From Prototheca cutis (lineage: Eukaryota; Chlorophyta; Trebouxiophyceae; Chlorellales; Chlorellaceae): a stretch of 64,000 bases of DNA. Each line of letters opens with the position of its first letter. Positions within the stretch are counted from its first letter, which is position 1. Position numbers and translations under genes: made by a program. The stretch spans positions 67,852 to 131,851 of the forward strand of contig BCIH01000013.1 of the NCBI GenBank assembly GCA_002897115.2, written 5' to 3'. This document shows positions 54,984-64,000 of this stretch, piece after piece. Under the pieces are notes generated by a model. That model was not told where the DNA came from. It worked only from the letters and a program-made list of their open reading frames with translations, and searched no databases.

Positions 54984-57276
54984 TCATCCCTCGACAGGCC
55001 GCTTGCCACCCCCAGCAGCAACCAGCGTCTCTGTCCGCTGTCGAGCCATGGCTGCCTCGATCGACTCACGCAGTGGTTCGAGCAGCACCGTGGTGTAAAA
55101 GCGTTCGAGGGTGTCTTCGGCGTGTGCGGCGGCGTGCGCCTCCAGGCGCGCTGCCTGCGCATGCAGCGCCCGGACCAGCCCCTCGGCCCGGGATTGCCGC
55201 GCACCGTCGCCCGCCCAAGGCACTGCACTCCAGAAAGCACGCAAGAGCTCGTTGCACCGCAGGGCTTCGGCTCTAAGGACGCCCAGCAGCGCGGGCAGCA
55301 GCACATCATCCGCCCCGCGGCCCGAGCTGCCGGCGGCCAGGGCGCCAAACCGCGCCGCCAGGGCCGGGTCGCCGCTGGCGCTCAGCTGCACCGTGACTTC
55401 CGCGGCCAGCCCGGGGTCGCACAGGAGGCCACCGCCACCTCCGGATGACGACAGCTGGCGTGTGTCGATGGATGCCAGCACGGCGTATGGGGAAGCATGG
55501 CTGTGGTCCCTGTGGCTAGGACCACCACCATCAGACAGGTCCAGCTCCTCCTTCTTCACGCCTGCAGCACCAGGTCCGGGGCCTGCCCCCCCAGCAAAGT
55601 ATGCTCCAGGGTTTTGGATCGTCAGTGGCACGCCCTCGTCCTGTGCAGTTGGAGGAGGCTTTTGTTGTTCTGTTGCCGTGACAACCAAACGCCACCCGGC
55701 AATCGAGCCACCTGTGAACGTGCTCTTCCAGAACAACAAACACAGAAGAAGCCTCCCTAAAAACTCAAACCTCTGCACCTGCTGCCGCCCGCGCAAGTCT
55801 TCGAGCCCTGGCGACCCCGGCCGCTCCAGGCTATCGACGCCCTCTCGCCTCGCACCGTCCCCGACACTCGGTCCCGCGTCGGCGTTCCTACTCTGAGCAA
55901 CGGCGGCCTGGGAGGCCGCCAGCTGGCGCGCTATGGCGGCTGTGTCGGTCGCGCCAGAGTCCAGCGCGGCCGCGCCCGCGGGCGGGCCCCCAAGGACGAG
56001 GGCCCCGTGTCGGTTGACGTCATGTGCGATGTGTGCGGCGGCCGAGTGCCGGGCCATCGGCTGGCCGCCTCGCTGGAGCAGCCGGTACTGTTCGCCATCG
56101 GCTGCCTGAAGATTCACCCGGGGGTCCACCCTCTCCATCCGCCGCCGCGCCCGAGTCGCCTCCTGGAGACGGCGGGTTTCAGAGGGCTTTCCCTCTGTTC
56201 CAATTAAAAAATCACGCGCAAAAGGAGGACGGAAGGAAAATCTCATGCAGCATCCAGGGAAACAGGCAAACTCGGTCAGCCACAAAGATCATCGTCAAAG
56301 GCCACAGGGAGGCACACCTGAGCGGCGACTTGGCGCCGAAAGGGTCCAAACAGTTCGTCCTCGTAGTCCTCTTCATCTGCACCCATTCCCTTTTTCCTGT
56401 TGGGATTGTTGAGAGCAAAGGCGTGTCGTGACCAAGGCAGCAGTGGGATGTGAGGTGTGTGGCGTGCGACCAAGCCATCTGAGACTGTTTTGGCTGTTTC
56501 AGCCTGGTGCTGGTGCGGGCAGACTGTGAGGTGTCCCCCAACACTGCCCACCCATCACGCTACAAGCCCAGAGCCATGACGCACTCCGTCGTTCGTTCCA
56601 ACCCTGCGCCCACCCCCCTTACCTCAAGGCGATGCGCTTGTACTGTTCCTTGAAGTAGGCAGTCCAAAACTCCTTCTCGGAGAGCTCGTGGGGCACTTTG
56701 GCAAGAAAGGCTCGGTGGACCTCTGGCTTTTCCGTGAAAATCTGCGACAGGCGTCCAAGGCATCCCGGGTGGAGGTGCCGTGCACTGGAATGTGACATGC
56801 CTGCACGACACTATCATCAATCTGCGGCAGCTGCCAAGCACCGCGCCATCATGTCTTTCACACGCGACTGGACCAACACCTCAGCCCAAACGAGCTCCAT
56901 GCCTGTGCAATGATTTCGGGTGTCAATGAAAAGTGGATGGCGTCTGTCTGGCCATCGGCTGTTGGCATGACGTCGGCGGCCATGGCATTGGACAGGCCCC
57001 GAAGCTGCCGGGAAGCTGGTCGCCGCTGCTGCTGCTGCTGCGCCGCGGGCGAGGCCTGCGAGTTGCTCTCCAGTCGCGCGAGGTCCGCTTGCCGCGCTTT
57101 CCAAAACTCGGCCGCTGTGACGGCCCCACTCCGGATGAGCTCATGGTACACCCGCTCCAGATCCCTTGGTGATGAATGATGTATGGGTCACTTGGTTGCA
57201 TGGCCCTTCCTCGGAAAGCAGGGGAGTTCCACCATCCAGGGTGGTGCCTGCCTGCCTGACTGCGGGATTCTTCCCC

Positions 57277-57350
<74 letters not shown>

Positions 57351-58060
57351 ACACGCAATACACCCACCACAACCACCACCATGCAGCCAGCATGCCCAGT
57401 GTGCCTTTTATAATCCTCTCCATCAATAGCCATTAGTCGGAAGCAAGAACCGACGCCAACAATGGCCTCACTTGTCTTTGGCAAAGTAGGCCGCCATGAC
57501 CTCTGGCGGCGGCGCCCCAGCCTGCTGCGCATCGGAGTCATCGCTCTGCGTCAGCCGTGCCTGTGTCAGCGGTAAGATGGTTGGTCGAATTGGTTCTTTT
57601 AATTGAATGGCTCAATATAATCATGTCCTGCAGGATCCCTGCTCATAGCAATTGGCANCCCCTCCATCGACTGACCCGCTGCTGCTTGACCAGCTCGACG
57701 GCCTGGTCTCGGGCAGCGACATCCTGGAACCCCAGAATCAGATTCCCTGTCGGGACCTCGAGCCGGATGAAGGGTTTGCCAGGGGCCTGCTGCGTCTCTG
57801 CAGAGAGCTGTCGGGGCGGAGTTGGCCAGAGCGGTGATGCCACAGCGGCAATGTCACCACCATTGCACCTGCTCCTTTCACAGCCCAACGTTCGGTCCAA
57901 ACAGCAGATTATGCCGTAGCACGCCTGCTCACATTTTTGCATCGTTATCTCTCAGGCAGGGCAGGGCAGGGCAGGGCAGGGCAGGGCAGGGCCAGAGAGC
58001 ACACAGGCTTACTGGTGACGGAGGCCAGGTCCACATGAGCAGGTGCTGCCTCCGATCGAT
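54984..58060 (-). CDS. TFB1: TFIIH core subunit p62/TFB1 (GTF2H1), 5' end unresolved
   Basis: TFIIH subunit for transcription initiation and nucleotide-excision repair. Exons on the minus strand, approximate: 58050-58010 (AHVDLASVTS) and 57825-57680 (GKPFIRLEVPTGNLILGFQD then ARDQAVELVKQQR), together the end of the PH domain; 57553-57475 (QSDDSDAQQAGAPPPEVMAA). Then 57160-56908 (BSD1: ELIRSGAVTAAEFWKARQAD; FSLTPEIIAQ), 56752-56628 (BSD2: IFTEKPEVHRAFLAKVPHEL then SEKEFWTAYF), 56405-56315 (ADEEDYEDELFGPFRRQ), about 56180-55780 (RVDPRVNLQAADGE; DVNRHGALVLGG) and 55645-54984 (VPLTIQNPGAYFAGG; CNELLRAFWSAVPW; DTLERFYTTVLLEPLRESIE). The C-terminal helix bundle that contacts other core subunits is complete. 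The first exon with the start of the PH domain was not found; it should lie to the right of 58060. Confidence 0.88.
57278..57350. repeat. Poly-C tract in TFB1 intron
   Basis: 73 bases of C with a single G at 57316 on the plus strand (poly-G in sense). Longest homopolymer of the window. Confidence 0.95.
57955..57993. repeat. GGGCA pentamer tandem repeat in TFB1 intron
   Basis: About seven perfect GGGCA units on the plus strand, next to a TFB1 exon. Each unit contributes a G3 run, so the plus strand could form a G-quadruplex. Confidence 0.9.
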
Positions 58061-58579
58061 CATCGGGCTGCCACGTCAATCGCGTGATATATATGCAGAG
58101 GGTTCCATTCGGAGACGTGGGGCTGGTCCCACGCCGCGCAGGGCAGCTGAACAGGCATGGATCGGTGGCCATGTTCTTTGCGTTCATCCCCTGGCAATCC
58201 AGGCAGGCATGGAGCCGTCTCACGCTGCGAACAGCGCCTACAAGCCCATCGATCAGGGGCTCGATGCAATATTTGCGTAGCAAGAATAAACTGTAATGCA
58301 ATCGCACCCCCCTTTTGTCCGATCGGTCGGCGGGTCGTGCCACAATCATTTTTTTTTGCTATTTTCATGGAGGGGTGCCCCCCCCCAGGTGGGGTACGAT
58401 CCCAGAGAACCTGGGCCCGCACCCCACAAGAGATCCGCGAGGGTAATCCAGAAAAAACTGGCCTCACAACACGTGTTCAATGGTGCTGTTCCGCAGGCCA
58501 ACGCCAGCGGAGTATCTTGGTGATGAAATCATATCAGGTGGAGCGCCTGGGAGGGGGACATGCAAGGGGGGTGAGCTTG

Positions 58580-59060
58580 GTTTTGCGAGCAAAAGGCGGT
58601 GGTCTTTTGCCGGTCAGGACCAGTCTCTCGCCCAGGTGACGGATGTTCCATGCCATGTTGATGTCGCGGTTCTACACCACACCACAGCTCTGGCATGTGA
58701 GGATGGCGTACTTGTTCCGGGCGGTGCTGCTGTTTGGGTTGCCCGCAGTGCTGCTGGGAAGGCCACTGTCAACCGCGGGGCGTCACGTCCACCGGCCTCG
58801 TCCCGGCCTGGAGCACCTGTTGCGCTTGATGCCGGCGTGCCCCCTGGGTGGGTGTCTTCTCTTCCGACCCACGCCGCATCAAGAAGGCATGCCTCTTGTG
58901 CGTGCTTGACAACCTCAATGCCACCCCTGCAGTGTGCACGTCCCAGGACAGCCGCCGATGCAGCCCTCCCTTCGAGGCTGTGCTCACACGGCAGCAATGC
59001 GTCGTGNGGGGCGGCCCGGTGTCGACCAGGGTGCTGTGTCCGATGCTGCGACAGCTGGCG
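58580..59060 (-). pseudogene. Decayed Fanzor/TnpB-like C-terminal zinc-ribbon remnant
   Basis: On the minus strand at about 58725-58605 one frame reads RNKYAILTCQSCGVV, stop (TAG), then NRDINMAWNIRHLGERLVLT followed by GKRPPPF. 'C..CG....NRD-N-A-NI' followed by a short basic helix and 'TG.RP..F' is the C-terminal zinc ribbon plus last RuvC motif of Fanzor/TnpB proteins, the aspartate of NRD being catalytic. The stop replaces the residue before N, often Trp. Upstream (about 59030-58970), in another frame, VDTGPP.TTHCCR resembles the 'VDE..T...CC' first knuckle. Frames are broken between these pieces, one N is present, and no intact RuvC-I/II region was found. It is best seen as an old inactive copy. 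Confidence 0.5.
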
Positions 59061-60231
59061 CATCGACCAGACAGATGCAGTGGCTGCAGTATCCATCCCC
59101 GTGGTCTGGCTTCAACGCAGGATGAGGAGAAGGCGTTTTTACTGCAGACATCAACCGGCACCAGGCACTACAGCTCTTCAGCCAGACGATGAATCCTAGT
59201 ACATGGAGGACTGGCACGATCCAAACCAGCAGGCGGTCGGCTGTCGGATCAGCCACTGGCAGCGCCGGCCCAACCCCCGCTATGCTGCGCAGGATTCACC
59301 GCGAGACATCCATGCTACCAGATCCAAGCTGGCTGTCGTGGACAGCCAGCTGGTCTTGTTGACCCCATGCGTGGCACCCCAAGTGGGGACGACGCTGGAC
59401 CTTCAACCCCGGTCCCTCGCCACCCCCTGCAAGATTTTGTCATCAACGGCATGGTGCAGTACCGCATGCTAAAGAACCCACATGCACCGAAGGATGACCT
59501 TCTTCGATTCACTTGCAAGTGCTGGGCACCCGCTCCCCGGAACCCGTCGACAAGTGGGCGGCAGAGCTGGAAGAAGAAGTGCTCTGGGCTGAAATGCCTC
59601 CCAACTCAGGCTCTGGATCCAAGAAGCGAAAGATCGGGTGGCAGGCAGAACCGAAGCTGCCAGAAGTACAGGCGGAGGACCACAGCGAGGCCAGACGCAG
59701 CTGCAGAGGCCCAGAAAACGGTGGCCACGACATTGCCTGTTGCTGAACTTGAACCTGATCCCTAGATAGATTGACCTGTCTTTGTCTGCACAGTACTCCC
59801 CTTGATTTGGCAACAATGGGAAGTTTAATGAGGATATGGAGGCATAAGAAGAGATTTTCTTGTGGAATCAGCCCAACAGCACCTGCTCTGGGGCCCAAAC
59901 AGGTGTAGGACTCTTTGGTTCTTGCCAATCCTAAAGACTGCTTCCTGGTGGCGCGTTCGAAGAATGCCAAGGGCCGCCGAGCGAGAAACCGACATAATCG
60001 CAACTCCCATCTGCACCCGCAATCCTTTCACTATCTTGATTTCTGGGGTAACAGGCGTTGCAGGGGGCCTACACGCGTGGCTTGGTGGCCCCGCCCCCTG
60101 CAGCCGCGCAGGCCTCGAACGTTGAAGGGCGATTGCCCACGAGCGCGCTCCTTCCTGGCCCCGCCCTGTTCTGAGACTAATCTTTGGTGCGGAATAAACA
60201 TCATCGTGCAGTCGTACAAGGGGATGTTCGC

Positions 60232-60268
60232 ACGGGAGCTGCACGGGAGCTGCACGGGAGGGCCTGGA
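60232..60268. repeat. Short direct repeat, GGGAGCTGCAC unit
   Basis: The 11-base unit GGGAGCTGCAC occurs in tandem, with a third partial unit. No function is suggested. Confidence 0.7.
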
Positions 60269-60507
60269 AGGGATTGTCGAATGTTGTGCTGTTCACGCCA
60301 CGGGTGCCCCGGCCGCTCCTGACGATCCCCCGCCCACGCCCTGCTCCCTTCCATTTCTCACACCATTGCCTTGTTTTGACAGCTGGTCTGTCCTGACGAC
60401 TAAAAGCTGGCCACTGTCTGGCAGAACGAGCAGGGAGTGCAGGGCATGCTCTGCCCGGCATGTTTGATCGGCAGTGTAACATGGTTTGTGTTTGACCACT
60501 CGCTCGC

Positions 60508-63037
60508 TCACAGCGCAGCCAACAGCGCAGCGCACTCCTCCACCGCGCTCCGAACAATCTTGAGCTGCCCGCGGACATAGTCCCTGCATGCCTGCGCACT
60601 CGCCTGCCATTCAGCATCCAGCCCATTCTCATTCAACTCTGGCTGTGCTTGACATGCTGGGTCGTCCTTGCTGGCGGCGGGCCGATCGTCACTCTGCTGC
60701 GCAGCCCCCATGGCGCCAACCGCACCGCTCCCTGCCGCCGCACCCCTGGCAATGATGTCGATCAGTCCGGCATCAGAACAAAGCAGCGGGCTGACTTCCA
60801 GGGGGTCGAGCAGCCCCCGCAGCGCGACATCCAGCGTCCGAAGTGCCTGACGCTCGTTATCGGGATTCAACGCTTCGGCACAGGGATCCCGCCCCTCAAC
60901 CTCCAGCGCCTTGAGCTCTGCCTCCGTGGCCACGACAACGCGCAGCGTGCCCAGCAGGCGCCGGGACAGCCGTCCCACACGCAGGCTGTGCTCCGGGGTC
61001 AAGCCGTGCGCGGCCAGGACGGCGTCGGCCCCGGCGGCGCGGCGGGTGGGCCACTCCAGTGTGAGCGGCACGACATCGTGTGGGTTGTCGGGGATGACAA
61101 ATCCGTAGTAGCACAGCAGCTTCAGGTTGGGCACGGGGCCGTACGAAATGAACACCTGTTCCCCCGGGGTGCACGGCCGGAAAGCGGGGAAATCCAGCGT
61201 CCCCTCGGCGCCCACACGCCCGTACCGCACAACATGCGGTGCGGTGGAATGGTTCACGTGGCACGCAAAGGGGACCATCACGGGCGTCGATGTTGCTGCT
61301 GGTGGTGTGGGCGTTTGAGGTTGTCTTGCTGATGCGGGCGTGGATGGCAAAGCGGTGGGCGGCAGTGGTGATGTGGCCGCATTGTTACCATCACCACCAC
61401 TGGCCACAGTCGCAGAGGATGCCCCATGACCAACGGCTGCCTCGTCGCCCACGCCCCCATGTTCCGGGGGAAACTCGATTTCAAAGGCGTACGAATACCA
61501 GAGCTCTGCTGCCCAGAGGTAGCTGTCCCAGTCGAGCCACTCGGGGCGCAGGAGGTCTGGATAGGCCGCCAGCAGCATCCCCAGCAGCGGCTGCGTTGCC
61601 TCAAACTGGCAGCGGAGGTGCGCCTCGGCTCGNGCCAGCTCCAGCGCCCCGGCTGTGCCGGCCAGTGCGCGGATGAGAGCCGGCGGGAAACTGAGCCCCG
61701 TGCGGAAGACAGCGGGAAGACNGGCCCAGTAGGGAGCCCAGGTGCTGTCGACGTCGCGGCGGTCCAGCATCGTAAACAGGATGAGCAGGTTATCCGTTGT
61801 CAGACCGGGGATCGCCGATAGCATCCGGCCCTAATTTTTTGTTTATGAATGGATGACAGAATGGGGGATGTTGGCCCACGGATTGGTGACGGTGCGCACT
61901 ACATCAAATTCGGCATCAACTGCGTCCCAATTCCTAAGAACTGCAGCAGCTGCCGGTACTGACCGTGCTTGGCCAAAACTAGCCCCCCCCCCCCCCCCCC
62001 CAAAAAAAAAAAAAAAGAAAAGAAGGAAAAAACCCACGTACAACATCGGTGNGGTGGACGGTGTCCTCGTAGATGAGGGCGTGTTTTGGGATGCGGAGCA
62101 GCAGCTCGCCTGGCGCAATTGCCCGAGCGGCGGCGCAGCCACGCAACACGCCGAATTGCGCGATGCGAATGCTGGACTGGATGCCCTGATCTGATGCCCA
62201 CCTGCCAGGGATGTAGTTGTAGCGCTGGTGGTGGTGAGTCTAGGGGCGAGGAGGGGCCGGTTGCGTGCCGTGGCAACTGACGATGCGTTTCAGTGAGGGC
62301 ACAGGTTGGGAACCCCGGGTTTTGCTCGTGCCATATTCGAACCATTACGCGGCCGCAGCGGCCTGCAACGAGCACACATCTGTATCTCGAATCCAACGCA
62401 ACACATCCCCAGGGAATGCAAATGCATTCACTGCGCATGAACCNCCCCCCCCCCCCCTTTTCCCTCAGCCGACGTACCCAGGCCAACTCACCTCTCAAAG
62501 GCCACGGCCGGAGCGTTTTGGTCTGGGTAGTGCGTGGTTCCTGCTAGGAGGGCCGCGCCCTCCCGTGCAAAGCTGGGCCACAGGGTGTCGCAGTGCTCCA
62601 GGAGTGCCGCCCGCACCTGGGCGCAGCCCGGGTCCTCCACGGCGCCTGGCCCCACGCCGGGGAGGTAGGACAGCAGCAGGGACACCGCCGCGGCCTCATT
62701 CCGCAGATTCAGTGGTGAAAGAAGTTCATCCGTAGATTGGAGAAAATAGCACTCAATCTGCGAGACAGAAAAGGGTGGCGCACGCTGAGCGTTTGGTGGC
62801 CGGCTNGGCGGCCGGACCAGGCTACGGGACACCTGCGCCAGCCATTGGATCCGGCAGGGCAGCCACTGGGGCTTGCACCTTGCTCAAGCAATGAACACGA
62901 GCGGCAATGAGGAGTTTGGCAACATTGGCGCCGCAGGCATGGATGTGCAGCCGACCGTCGGGGCTCTCGACGTTGAAGCCGGTCGCCGCCAGTAGGGATC
63001 GCTTCGATGCATCCTGCAACTCGAAATTGACGTCCAT
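60508..63037 (-). CDS. Second SET-domain, LSMT-like protein methyltransferase
   Basis: Exons: 63037-62879 (MDVNFELQDASKRSLLAATG), about 62760-62496 (SPLNLRNEAAAVSLLLSYLP; HCDTLWPSFAREGAALLAG), about 62200-62045 (QGIQSSIRIAQFGVLRGCAA then PGELLLRIPKHALIYEDT), and a long exon about 61830-60508. The SET N-half is in exon 3, and the catalytic half is in the last exon: HVNHSTAPHVVRYG (N-H motif) and GEQVFISYGPVPNLKLLCYY. A substrate-binding domain follows (GADAVLAAHGLTPEHSLRVG), with helices to the end. A low-complexity Ser/Thr/Pro insertion (ALPSTPASARQPQTPTPPAA) splits the SET domain. No transit peptide is evident. It differs from the other SET gene in this window, which has an organelle-like leader. 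Ns occur in exons 2-4. Confidence 0.8.
61981..62015. repeat. Poly-C then poly-A tract in SET-gene intron
   Basis: 21 C followed by 14 A and an AG-rich tail on the plus strand; sense orientation of the gene is T-run then G-run, next to the exon-3 donor. Confidence 0.9.
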
Positions 63038-63418
63038 TCAGGCAATCAACGCGCCCATGATACGCTTTCAAATCAAATAAAATGAAGAATATTTGGGTAG
63101 CTGTATTACTGGATTCCGGGCTAGGCGCCCGGGCAAACTCCATGGCTAGCTCTGCAGAAACCTGGACACGCGCGGCATGTGCTCGCCCGTGCCCATCCGC
63201 TGACGGCGCGTGGGCCCCGCTTGCTCCTCCCACCTCCCACCTGGGCCAGCCAGCCTTGAATCTCATGCACAGTTACATGCGGGGCAGACACGAAGAGCTG
63301 ACTGGATAAGAAAAAATGCACAAGGGAGCCTGACAAGTAAGCATCATCAGCGGAATATAATAGGAGCACATATGGCGACGGATGCAACCAGAAAAAAAAT
63401 CGAGCGAGTCTGCAAAGC
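63038..63418. other. Intergenic
   Basis: About 380 bases upstream of the second SET gene and downstream of the edge gene. No coding or structural signal seen. Confidence 0.45.
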
Positions 63419-64000
63419 TCACGCAAGAAAGAAGCGTTTCTGACAATAGCTCATGATGATGTCAAGGTTGGTGGAGCCCCTCCTGCAGAAGAGGATTGGG
63501 ATGGGTTGGTCCCAGTCGACAAGTCCCTCCGGTTTGGAGGCCTGCAGCCGAGCTGTCACCATTTTTACCGTCCCACTCCCGGGAGTAGGCGCACACGATC
63601 GACACACACACCTGTGGCTGCCATGGCGCGCCATGTACCGGGCATCCCATTCCTTCAACTCCCGCTCGACCTCCTTTTGGTCATCCATGGGGTCTTGCGT
63701 CTGGTTCGTCTGGTGGATGAGCCAGAAGAAGGCCGCGCAGGAGACGAGGGCGACGCCATGCACGGCGACAGACTGCTGCCGGGAAGGGAGCGTCGCCTGA
63801 ACGCGGCAGGCTCGCATGGGCCGTACACATGCTGCTGCACAGCGACCAGGAGCTCTGATTTGATGTCGAAATGGCGTCGATGTGTGGATCATGATTCGGG
63901 CCTGGGGTAGGTGACAGCAGGCAGGCCCGTCCTTCGTCCGGCCCTGGGAAGCGAGCCAATGCCCAAGCCCCTCAGAAAATTGCAATAGATGATGCCCCAC
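63419..64000 (-). CDS. Small single-pass membrane protein, partial at window edge
   Basis: A frame open to the window's right edge. The best-supported exon is about 63807-63612: acceptor after GTTCAG, then ATLPSRQQSVAVHGVALVSC followed by AAFFWLIHQ, which forms one transmembrane helix, then a charged helix KEVERELKEWDARYMARHGS, ending at a GTGTGT donor. The layout (short N-terminus, one membrane helix, acidic/basic soluble tail) resembles small subunits of organellar membrane complexes, but I do not recognise it. The region right of 63807 is probably intron or 5' exon, and the reading frame below 63612 may be read-through of an intron to a stop at 63419. Confidence 0.4.
   Translation of the reverse strand: MGHHLLQFSEGLGHWLASQGRTKDGPACCHLPQARIMIHTSTPFRHQIRAPGRCAAACVRPMRACRVQATLPSRQQSVAVHGVALVSCAAFFWLIHQTNQTQDPMDDQKEVERELKEWDARYMARHGSHRCVCRSCAPTPGSGTVKMVTARLQASKPEGLVDWDQPIPILFCRRGSTNLDIIMSYCQKRFFLA

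Larger units (their letters stand above)
58061..60507. other. Gene-poor stretch with TFB1 5' region and unassigned open frames
   Basis: Apart from the Fanzor-like remnant, this 2.4-kb stretch should contain the TFB1 first exon and promoter. A plus-strand frame (59367-59765) holds LQDFVINGMVQYRMLKN and, in an overlapping frame, DKWAAELEEEVLWAEMPP then GSKKRKIGW, which look protein-like but match no family I know. They may belong to a degraded mobile element. Confidence 0.4.

Noticed and set aside
1..64000. CRISPR arrays, prophage, bacterial operons or riboswitches
   Set aside because: No regularly spaced repeats or bacterial signals are visible; the introns and gene families show that this is a eukaryotic nuclear sequence.

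Overview
The window looks like nuclear DNA of a green alga, probably a coccoid trebouxiophyte (Chlorella/Auxenochlorella-like). Genes are dense on both strands, GC-rich, and cut by many short GT-AG introns of roughly 70-300 nt. The translation GTPase is EFL rather than EF-1alpha, a combination common in chlorophytes. There are no operons, CRISPR arrays or rRNA genes. The assembly is imperfect: scattered single N bases and long poly-C/poly-G tracts sit mostly inside introns.

Layout, left to right (strand). Insulysin-like M16 peptidase, 3' end cut by the window edge (-); secreted fasciclin protein (-); multi-pass membrane protein (-); NUDT21/CFIm25 (-); TPR + beta-helix protein (+); COG7 (-); a 177-aa unknown protein (-); EFL (-); VPS60/CHMP5 (+); Nudix CoA-pyrophosphatase-like (+); SLC17/PHT4-like transporter (+); small FLASH-like coiled-coil protein (-); PAS2/HACD dehydratase (-); SET/LSMT-like methyltransferase (+); HMCES/SRAP with an in-frame stop (-); VAC14 (-); VPS10/sortilin-like receptor (-); mitochondrial bL25-like ribosomal protein (+); JMJD7-like hydroxylase (-); a WWPA-motif (Tudor-like) protein (-); TMEM115-like rhomboid pseudoprotease (+); CHERP-like SURP/CID splicing protein (+); two tRNA-Gly genes (-); TFIIH p62/TFB1 (-); a decayed Fanzor/TnpB-like remnant (-); a second SET/LSMT-like gene (-); and a small single-pass membrane protein at the right edge (-).

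Most genes are housekeeping, with several acting in endomembrane traffic (COG7, VPS60, VAC14, VPS10 receptor, TMEM115), nuclear RNA processing and transcription (NUDT21, CHERP-like, TFB1, FLASH-like) and protein modification (two SET proteins, JMJD7). Proximity does not imply co-regulation, but several divergent pairs share short upstream gaps: NUDT21/TPR-helix, EFL/VPS60, PAS2/SET, VPS10/bL25 and WWPA/TMEM115.

The most striking content is at 54288-54694: two tandem, circularly permuted tRNA-Gly(GCC) genes. In each, the 3' half of the tRNA is encoded upstream of the 5' half, with a 10-11 nt linker between the acceptor ends, and with flanks that pair to form a bulge-helix-bulge-like processing site at the 37/38 split. 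Both copies end in a TTTT pol III terminator. A decayed RNA-guided-nuclease-like (Fanzor) zinc ribbon and an HMCES gene with a nonsense codon in place of a conserved tryptophan are the next most interesting items.
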